Assembly (NCBI GenBank): GCA_039915505.1
Contig: JBDSND010000149.1
Span: 1-11,969, forward strand
Source of the DNA: CAIWHR01 sp039915505
Lineage (GTDB): Bacteria; Pseudomonadota; Gammaproteobacteria; Burkholderiales; Casimicrobiaceae
Length of the DNA: 11,969 nucleotides
Reading direction: 5' to 3'
Part shown: in pieces, positions 6,884 through 11,969 of the stretch
How the letters are laid out: the number at the start of each line of letters is the position of its first letter
How positions within the stretch are numbered: position 1 is the first letter of the stretch
Notes under the pieces: generated by a model
Database searches by the model: none
The model's input: only the letters and a program-made list of their open reading frames with translations
Told to the model about the DNA's origin: nothing
Made by a program: the position numbers and the translations under genes

Positions 6884-8008
6884 TCATACCACCGCCGCGC
6901 GTGCCGCCCGCGCTCTGCCCGGCGCGCCGAGTCGGACGCGCAGGTAGCGCCGCATTGGTTGCTCGTACCACCGCCACACAACCGCGGAAAGCGCCACCAG
7001 GGTCGCGAGATAGGTATAGAAGAGTGGCACGTCGGTCATCGGCCACGGCCCCGTGCCGAGCCGATAAACGACCTCGCGCACGGGGTCCTGCAGGATGTAG
7101 ACCGCATAGCTCATTTCGCCGAGGGCGACCAGCGGCGCCCACGCGAGCCACCGTGTCCAGCGCGAGCGGTCGACCGCCAGTGCCCCGATGAAGAGGGCGA
7201 AGAGCGGCGCAAGCAGGCCGTTCGCGGCCGACACGAACGCACCGGCAACATAGAGCCCGCGGCCGAGAACCCAGAGTGCCGCGAGGATGAGGGCGAAACT
7301 CGTGACAATCAGCGCGAAGGCGGTGCCCGCTTGCGACGACTGGCCAGCATCGCGGGAATTGCGCCAGCTCCCCCGGCGCAGGACGAGGTTTGCGGCGATA
7401 CCCGCCAGGAACGAGTTGAGGTGCAGGAGCGGGACGTAGTGGAGTGCGTTGTGCACGACCTCGACGTGGTGGACCTCCAGGAATTGTCGGCCGGCGTGGT
7501 AACCCACCTGGGAAGCCAGCCAGACGGCAATGATCGCGGCGAGCGGCCGCCACAGCCCCGGCATGGCCCGCAGCAACGGCACGCAGAAGGGAAAGACCAG
7601 GTAGAAGAACGCTTCGGTCGACAGCGACCAGCCGGGGGGATTTCCCGTCATCACGTACGTCGGAAACCACGCCTGCAGGAGCGAGGCGTTGAGGGCGAAA
7701 GAGATGAGCGGCCGCGGTCCGTTCTCGGTGTCGAGCAGCATCATGAACACCAGCGCGAAGAGGTACACCGGGTAGATGCGTGCGAGACGCGCGATCCAGT
7801 AGGCGCGTCGATCGGCACGACTGTCGAGGTCCCAGTACACCGCCGCCATGATGAATCCGGAGAGCACGAAGAAGTAGCTCACCATGAACGATCCCTGACG
7901 CAGGAAATGCGACCACGGTAGGTCGTCGATGAACGGGATGTCGCGCCCAAAATGCGTCAGTACGACCGCGAAGGCCGCGACGAATCGGGTGAAGGTGAGC
8001 TTCTCCAT
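6884..8008 (-). CDS. Acyltransferase family 3 membrane protein (OafA/YrhL type)
   Basis: A 374-residue polytopic protein of the acyltransferase-3 family. These proteins use an acyl donor such as acetyl-CoA to O-acylate sugars on O-antigen, capsule, Nod factors or peptidoglycan. It opens with 'LTFTRFVAAFAVVLTHFG', where H19 is the conserved catalytic-type His. Then come 'FFVLSGFIM' (46-54), 'RLARIYPVY' (R74/R77) and 'GWSLSTEAFFYLVFP' (W127, E132). 'PLLHLNSFLAGI' (193-204) and 'GEMSYAVYILQDPV' (297-310) complete the family pattern. In the last motif Gln stands where a His is common (SYxxYLxH). A His-rich loop lies at 171-196. There is no SoxR-like or SGNH extension. The ATG at 8008 is the only sensible start, but it has no visible Shine-Dalgarno. 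It sits 63 bases after apbC and 25 before dcd, so it is probably co-transcribed. The acceptor is unknown. Confidence 0.9.
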   Translation of the reverse strand: MEKLTFTRFVAAFAVVLTHFGRDIPFIDDLPWSHFLRQGSFMVSYFFVLSGFIMAAVYWDLDSRADRRAYWIARLARIYPVYLFALVFMMLLDTENGPRPLISFALNASLLQAWFPTYVMTGNPPGWSLSTEAFFYLVFPFCVPLLRAMPGLWRPLAAIIAVWLASQVGYHAGRQFLEVHHVEVVHNALHYVPLLHLNSFLAGIAANLVLRRGSWRNSRDAGQSSQAGTAFALIVTSFALILAALWVLGRGLYVAGAFVSAANGLLAPLFALFIGALAVDRSRWTRWLAWAPLVALGEMSYAVYILQDPVREVVYRLGTGPWPMTDVPLFYTYLATLVALSAVVWRWYEQPMRRYLRVRLGAPGRARAARAAVV

Positions 8009-8071
8009 CCGGTGAGGTCGAGGGCGACGAGGTGGCCGCGCCCTTCGCTGCGCGCCGAACGACGCCGCGGG

Positions 8072-9160
8072 TCAGGTGTTCTGGACCTTGATGCTCGGAA
8101 ACCGCGCCGAGAAGTCCTCGGCCTTCTGGGCAACGAATACCGCAGTCTTGCGGGCAATCTCCCGGTAGATCGATGCGACGGGACCGTCCGGATCGGCGAC
8201 CACGGTCGGTCGGCCGGAATCGGCGTGCTCGCGAATGCGGATGTCGAGCGGCAGTCCGCCGAGGAACGGCACCTTGTACTCGGCGCACATCTTCTGCGCA
8301 CCGCCTTCGCCGAAGATCGCCTCGGCGTGGCCACAATTGGAGCAGACGTGCATGCTCATGTTCTCGACGATACCCACGATCGGAACGCCGACTTTCTCGA
8401 ACATCTTGAGGCCCTTGCGGGCGTCGAGGAGCGCGATGTCCTGCGGGGTGGTGACGATGACCGCGCCGGTCACCGGCACCTTCTGCGACAGCGTGAGTTG
8501 GATGTCGCCGGTGCCGGGCGGCATGTCGACGACGAGGTAATCGAGCTCACGCCAGTTGGTGTCCTTCAGTAACTGCTCGAGCGCCTGGGTCACCATCGGC
8601 CCGCGCCACACCATCGGCGTGTCGACATCGATCAGGAAGCCGATCGACATGGCCTGCACCCCATACGCCTCGAGCGGCTCCAGCGTCTTACCGTCCTTGG
8701 ACTCCGGCCGGCCGGCAATGCCCAGCATGGTCGGTTGCGACGGTCCATAGATATCGGCATCGAGCACGCCCACGCTGGCACCTTCGGCCGCTAGCGCGAG
8801 GGCCAGGTTGACGGCAGTGGTCGATTTGCCCACGCCGCCCTTGCCGGAGGCTACCGCGATGATGTTCTTGACCCCGGGAACGAGCTTTACCCCGCGCTGC
8901 ACCGCGTGGGAGACGATCTTCTGGGTCAGGTTGACGGTGACCTTGCCGACTTCGGGCAGTTCCGCCAGCGCCTCGGTGACCATCCGCCGCAAGAGGTCGA
9001 ACTGCGACTTGGCCGGATAGCCGAGCTGCACGTCGACCGTGACATCGCGGCCGGCGATGGTAACCCTGCGCAACTCCTTGCCGGTCACGAAGTCCTTGCC
9101 GGTGTTGGGATCGATGACGCTCCGCAGGCGGCCCTGCACGTCGGCTTCGGTAATGGCCAT
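8072..9160 (-). CDS. apbC: Iron-sulfur cluster carrier protein ApbC (Mrp/NBP35 family ATPase)
   Basis: A 362-residue cytosolic P-loop ATPase that binds and hands over Fe-S clusters to apo-proteins. Residues 1-90 are the MIP18/DUF59 domain typical of bacterial Mrp. The deviant Walker A is 'SGKGGVGKST' (105-114), followed by 'DADIYGPSQPTML' (134-146) and the Walker B/switch 'VVDMPPGTGD' (210-219). The CxxC pair that holds the bridging cluster is C273/C276 in 'HVCSNCGH'. Length and layout are normal for the family. The ATG at 9160 has GGGAG at 9171-9167, 6 bases upstream. It is the first gene of the leftward string and is divergent from metG; its promoter is probably the extended -10 at 9237-9229, giving a leader of about 60 bases. 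A short GCGAC/GTCGC hairpin (9190-9203) lies in that leader. Confidence 0.97.
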   Translation of the reverse strand: MAITEADVQGRLRSVIDPNTGKDFVTGKELRRVTIAGRDVTVDVQLGYPAKSQFDLLRRMVTEALAELPEVGKVTVNLTQKIVSHAVQRGVKLVPGVKNIIAVASGKGGVGKSTTAVNLALALAAEGASVGVLDADIYGPSQPTMLGIAGRPESKDGKTLEPLEAYGVQAMSIGFLIDVDTPMVWRGPMVTQALEQLLKDTNWRELDYLVVDMPPGTGDIQLTLSQKVPVTGAVIVTTPQDIALLDARKGLKMFEKVGVPIVGIVENMSMHVCSNCGHAEAIFGEGGAQKMCAEYKVPFLGGLPLDIRIREHADSGRPTVVADPDGPVASIYREIARKTAVFVAQKAEDFSARFPSIKVQNT

Positions 9161-9166
9161 TGCTTA

Positions 9167-9171
9167 CTCCC
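9167..9171 (-). promoter_or_regulatory. Shine-Dalgarno site of apbC
   Basis: GGGAG on the minus strand lies 6 bases before the ATG at 9160 and fixes the apbC start. Confidence 0.7.
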
Positions 9172-9228
9172 AAGATCCCGGTTCGGGCAGCGACGAAAGT
9201 CGCCCTGCACGTCGCCCGCAAACATTCG

Positions 9229-9237
9229 ATTCTACCA
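9229..9237 (-). promoter_or_regulatory. Extended -10 promoter of apbC
   Basis: The minus strand reads TGGTAGAAT, an extended sigma-70 -10 element (TGn plus TAGAAT). Transcription would begin near 9222, giving a leader of about 60 bases to the apbC start. No good -35 is seen at the usual distance. The near-identical TGCTAGAAT faces the other way 50 bases to the right, so the region works as a compact divergent promoter. Confidence 0.6.
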
Positions 9238-9284
9238 GCCGCGGCCACGCGTCCCTGCTGCGCGAGCAGTCGCCGCGCGTCATT

Positions 9285-9293
9285 TGCTAGAAT
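9285..9293 (+). promoter_or_regulatory. Extended -10 promoter of metG
   Basis: TGCTAGAAT matches an extended -10 element. Transcription would begin near 9300, giving a leader of about 64 bases to the ATG at 9364. The ATG at 9298 lies at the predicted start of the transcript and so cannot be the metG start, which supports 9364. No -35 consensus is visible around 9265. Confidence 0.62.
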
Positions 9294-9363
9294 CGGCATG
9301 CACGTGCAGCGCGCGCCGGCACTCCGGCATCCCGATTTCGCTCCATCTGGCCAAAGCAACCGC

Positions 9364-11556
9364 ATGCCGCCCGTCCCTACCGGCCGCCACCTGTTCGTCA
9401 CCACGGCCCTGCCCTACGCCAACGGGCCGTTCCACATCGGCCACATCATGGAGTACATCCAGGCCGACATCTGGGTGCGCTTCCAGCGGTTATGCGGCAA
9501 CACGGTGCACTTCGTATGTGCCGACGACGCGCACGGGGCGCCGATCATGCTCAAGGCGGAAAGCGAAGGGGTGACCCCGGAGGCGCTGGTCGCCCGCATC
9601 GCCGCGACGCGGCCGCGCCATCTCGCCGGCTTCCATCTGAGCTTCGACCATTGGCACTCGACCGATTCTGCGGAGAACGTCGAGCTGTCGCAAGACATCT
9701 ACCGGCGGCTGCGCGATCGTAATCCGTCGCTCGTCAGTACCCGCAGCGTCGAGCAGTTCTTCGATCCGGTCAAGGCGATGTTCCTGCCCGATCGCTACAT
9801 CAAGGGCACGTGCCCGCGCTGCAAGGCCAAGGATCAGTACGGCGACTCGTGCGAGGTTTGCGGCGCCGTGTACGCGCCGACCGACCTCATCGACCCGTAT
9901 TCGACCATCTCCGGCGCGACACCCGTGCGCCGCAGCTCCGAGCATTTCTTTTTCCGGCTCTCCGATCCGGCGTGCGTGGCATTTCTGCGCGAGTGGACTC
10001 AGGCGAGCGGACGGCTGCAGCCCGAGGTCGCGAACAAGGCGCGCGAATGGCTGGGGGACGCCGACGATGGCGGCACTGGCCTCGCCGACTGGGATATCTC
10101 CCGCGAGGCACCGTACTTCGGCATCCCGATCCCGGATGCGCCGGGCAAGTACTTCTACGTGTGGCTCGACGCCCCGGTCGGGTACCTCGCGAGCCTCAAG
10201 GCACACCTCGCTCGCGAGGGGATCGACTTCGCGGGATTCCTGGCCCGCCCCGACGTCGAGCAGTACCACTTCATCGGCAAGGACATCGTGTATTTCCACA
10301 CCTTGTTCTGGCCAGCGATGCTCGCCTTCGCGGGCGCGCCCTATCGCGTGCCGGACAACGTGTTCGTGCACGGCTTTATCACCTTCTCGGGCGAGAAGAT
10401 GTCGAAGTCGCGCGGCACCGGCGTCAGCCCGGCGGACTACCTCGACCTCGGCCTCAATCCGGAGTGGCTGCGCTACTACATTGCCGCCAAGCTCAATGCC
10501 AAAGTCGAGGACCTCGATTTCAATCCCGACGATTTCCTCGCCCGGGTTAACAGCGACCTGGTCGGCAAGTACGTCAACATCGCGAGCCGGGCGACTTCGT
10601 TCATCACCCGGTATTTCGACGGCCGGCTGGCGGCGCCGCCCACCGACCACGAGGCCAGGAGCCGGCGCTTTCCCTCGCGGGAGGTCGCGCGCGCTGCCGC
10701 CGCCGAGATCGCGCAGCTCTACGCGCAGCGCGAGTTCGGAAAGGTGGTCCGCGAAGTGATGCGGGTTGCCGACCGCACCAACGAGCGCTTCGACCAGGCC
10801 AAGCCCTGGGAGCTCGCCAAGAACGAAGCCGCGCGCGATGCGCTCCACGACGTCTGCTCCGATACCCTCAATGCCTTCGCGGTGCTCACCGTTTGCCTCG
10901 CACCCATCCTGCCGGTGACAGCCGAGCGCGTCGCGCGCATGCTGGGCCTGCCACTGCCGTTGCGCTGGGACGCCCTCGACCACTGGATCACCCAAACCGA
11001 GCCTTACACCCATCTCATGACCCGCATCGACCCGAAGCAGATCGACACCCTCGTCGAGGGCGCCAAGGCTGCCGTCGGCAACCAGCCCGAGCCACCAGCC
11101 ACCGACGCCGCGCAGCTTGAGGCGGGGTCCGCCAAGACCCATGGCGACAAGCTCGCGGGGGCCGCGGCCCAGGCAGCCGGCACCGCCGCGACCGCCACCC
11201 CAAACCCGAAAGACACTGGCGCGACGGCGAAGATCGGCATCGACGACTTCATGAAGATCGACCTCCGGGTCGCACGCATCATCCAGGCCGAAGCCGTCGA
11301 GGGCGCCGACAAGCTCGTGAAACTCACCCTGGACCTCGGCGAGTCTGCACCGCGCACTGTGTTCGCCGGCATCAAATCCGCGTACAAGCCGGAGGATCTC
11401 GTCGGGCGCCTCACGCCGGTCGTCGCCAACCTCACGCCGCGCAAGATGAAATTCGGCGTGTCCGAGGCGATGATCCTCGCGGCCTCGGGCGACGATCCCG
11501 GCATCTACCTCCTAGCTCCGGATGCCGGTGCGCAGCCCGGCATGCGTATCAAATGA
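9364..11556 (+). CDS. metG: Methionyl-tRNA synthetase
   Basis: A 730-residue cytosolic enzyme that charges tRNA-Met with methionine. The class-I signatures are clear: 'HIGH' at 24-27 in 'PYANGPFHIGHIMEYIQAD', and 'KMSKS' at 345-349. The zinc knuckle has C150, C153, C163 and C166, the four-Cys MetG1 type. The anticodon-binding helical domain follows to about residue 560. Residues about 573-620 are a linker rich in Ala, Pro, Thr and Lys. Residues about 624-730 form the C-terminal tRNA-binding/dimerisation domain ('DFMKIDLRVARI' to 'GAQPGMRIK'). E. coli MetG has 677 residues; the excess lies mainly in the linker. ATG 9364 is chosen because the family N-terminus 'HLFVTTALPYANGPFHIGH' follows at once; no strong Shine-Dalgarno is visible. 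A short terminator-like hairpin follows the stop. Confidence 0.97.
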   Translation: MPPVPTGRHLFVTTALPYANGPFHIGHIMEYIQADIWVRFQRLCGNTVHFVCADDAHGAPIMLKAESEGVTPEALVARIAATRPRHLAGFHLSFDHWHSTDSAENVELSQDIYRRLRDRNPSLVSTRSVEQFFDPVKAMFLPDRYIKGTCPRCKAKDQYGDSCEVCGAVYAPTDLIDPYSTISGATPVRRSSEHFFFRLSDPACVAFLREWTQASGRLQPEVANKAREWLGDADDGGTGLADWDISREAPYFGIPIPDAPGKYFYVWLDAPVGYLASLKAHLAREGIDFAGFLARPDVEQYHFIGKDIVYFHTLFWPAMLAFAGAPYRVPDNVFVHGFITFSGEKMSKSRGTGVSPADYLDLGLNPEWLRYYIAAKLNAKVEDLDFNPDDFLARVNSDLVGKYVNIASRATSFITRYFDGRLAAPPTDHEARSRRFPSREVARAAAAEIAQLYAQREFGKVVREVMRVADRTNERFDQAKPWELAKNEAARDALHDVCSDTLNAFAVLTVCLAPILPVTAERVARMLGLPLPLRWDALDHWITQTEPYTHLMTRIDPKQIDTLVEGAKAAVGNQPEPPATDAAQLEAGSAKTHGDKLAGAAAQAAGTAATATPNPKDTGATAKIGIDDFMKIDLRVARIIQAEAVEGADKLVKLTLDLGESAPRTVFAGIKSAYKPEDLVGRLTPVVANLTPRKMKFGVSEAMILAASGDDPGIYLLAPDAGAQPGMRIK

Positions 11557-11560
11557 CCCT

Positions 11561-11582
11561 CGGACCGCGACGCGGTCCGTTT
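11561..11582 (+). terminator. Terminator-like hairpin after metG
   Basis: CGGACCGC (11561-11568) pairs perfectly with GCGGTCCG (11572-11579) around a 3-base GAC loop and is followed by TTT. It starts 5 bases past the metG stop codon. The stem is short and strong but the T-tract is only three bases, so termination may be partial. Confidence 0.6.
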
Positions 11583-11731
11583 CACGGTACGGCCTTCGCG
11601 GCGCTGCCCCGCGCGCGCATTCCCGCAGTCGCGCGGTCGGGCGTTGCCGGGCGCCGCCGCAGTGTGCGCGGGCCGTTTGCGGCACACCGCCCAGGCGTCC
11701 ACGCGCCCTCCAGGTCTTTCCGGCACGCGAC

Positions 11732-11969
11732 GTGAGCGGCGTCGGACTCACGGTGACCCTGGCCGCCGTGCTTGGCTGGATGGTCATCGGGGTCCTCGGG
11801 CTGGTCCGATTCCGCGACCGCGATCGGGCCGGTCGCGCGCTATTCGCGGCGGGCGCCCTCGTCGCGATCGTGCTCGCCGGCACCGCGCTCGCCACCCTGG
11901 GCGCTCCGGCGGAAACCCGCGTGCTGCCGCTGGGCCTGCCCGACCTCCCCTTCCACCTCCGCTTCGATG
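11732..11969 (+). CDS. Hydrogenase-4/formate hydrogenlyase subunit B-like membrane protein, N-terminus only (runs off right edge)
   Basis: The first 79 codons of a rightward membrane protein. The reading has one hydrophobic helix at about 4-24 (TLAAVLGWMVIGVLGLV), a basic loop (RFRDRDRAGR) and a second helix at about 36-56. The segment 'RVLPLGLPDLPFHLRFD' follows. The last part matches the lead-in I know from HyfB/HycC-type proteins (L-P-L-G-L-P, then H-L-R-x-D), the antiporter-like NuoL/M/N relatives that form the membrane arm of group-4 hydrogenases. A complex I or Mrp antiporter subunit is the alternative. The GTG at 11732 is used because it starts just before the first helix; no strong ribosome site precedes it, and the ATG at 11780 would cut the helix. 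It lies 175 bases after metG, beyond the hairpin, so it is probably a separate unit. Confidence 0.6.
   Translation, partial: MSGVGLTVTLAAVLGWMVIGVLGLVRFRDRDRAGRALFAAGALVAIVLAGTALATLGAPAETRVLPLGLPDLPFHLRFD

Noticed and set aside
6859..6981. N-terminal extension of dcd to 6981
   Set aside because: The 41 extra residues are not Dcd-like and lie inside the acyltransferase coding region; the ATG at 6858 gives the normal family start.
6855..8336. Minus-strand ORF of 493 codons overlapping the acyltransferase gene and the end of apbC
   Set aside because: It crosses two genes with clear family motifs in another frame and has Arg/Pro-rich composition with no domain.
9160..9363. Upstream in-frame extension of metG (ATG at 9160 or 9298)
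   Set aside because: The extension covers the divergent promoter region; 9298 falls at the predicted transcript start, and the MetG family N-terminus begins right after 9364.
9490..11142. Minus-strand ORF of 550 codons opposite metG
   Set aside because: Antisense of a fully recognisable methionyl-tRNA synthetase; no start signals or domains.
11553..11735. Small plus-strand ORF after metG (60 codons)
   Set aside because: It starts inside the metG stop region, crosses the terminator hairpin and is Arg/Pro-rich with no ribosome site.

Overview
The window is high-GC DNA with dense coding and mostly leftward transcription. It most likely comes from a betaproteobacterium. The pointers are a metG gene divergent from apbC with dcd close by (an arrangement I recall from Burkholderiales and relatives), a 187-residue Dcd, extended -10 promoters of the form TGnTAGAAT, and a secreted S8 protease ending in a DUF5648-type domain. 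I cannot fix the genus from sequence alone.

Layout from left to right. (1) Bases 1-64 hold the first 21 codons of a leftward addiction-module antitoxin-like gene; the rest, and any toxin, lies outside the window. (2) Bases 65-694 show no convincing gene, only a possible leftward promoter and small hairpins. (3) Bases 695-2983 encode a leftward secreted subtilisin-type protease of 762 residues: signal peptide, two propeptide-like units, S8 catalytic domain, DUF5648-like C-terminal domain. (4) Bases 2984-3501 are largely non-coding, with one doubtful rightward small membrane ORF. (5) Bases 3502-9160 hold a leftward gene string in the order of transcription apbC, acyltransferase-3, dcd, a DUF6056-like polytopic membrane protein, and a GT-C-type glycosyltransferase. 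The last two overlap by 4 bases. (6) Bases 9161-9363 are a compact divergent promoter region. (7) metG runs rightward at 9364-11556 and ends at a short terminator-like hairpin. (8) A rightward gene at 11732, resembling the N-terminus of hydrogenase-4/formate hydrogenlyase subunit B (HyfB), runs off the right edge.

Two themes are mixed here. Housekeeping functions (methionyl-tRNA charging, Fe-S cluster carrier, dCTP deamination for dTTP supply) form a core. Three membrane proteins are interleaved with it: an acyltransferase that would decorate sugars, and a pair of polytopic proteins of which at least one looks like a lipid-linked-sugar glycosyltransferase. Together these could form a small envelope-glycan modification set co-transcribed from the apbC promoter. 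That link is inference from gene order. I found no CRISPR array, tRNA, rRNA or insertion sequence, and nothing I would call a clearly new system. The most unusual items are the acyltransferase wedged between apbC and dcd, the coupled membrane pair, and the tandem propeptide of the protease.
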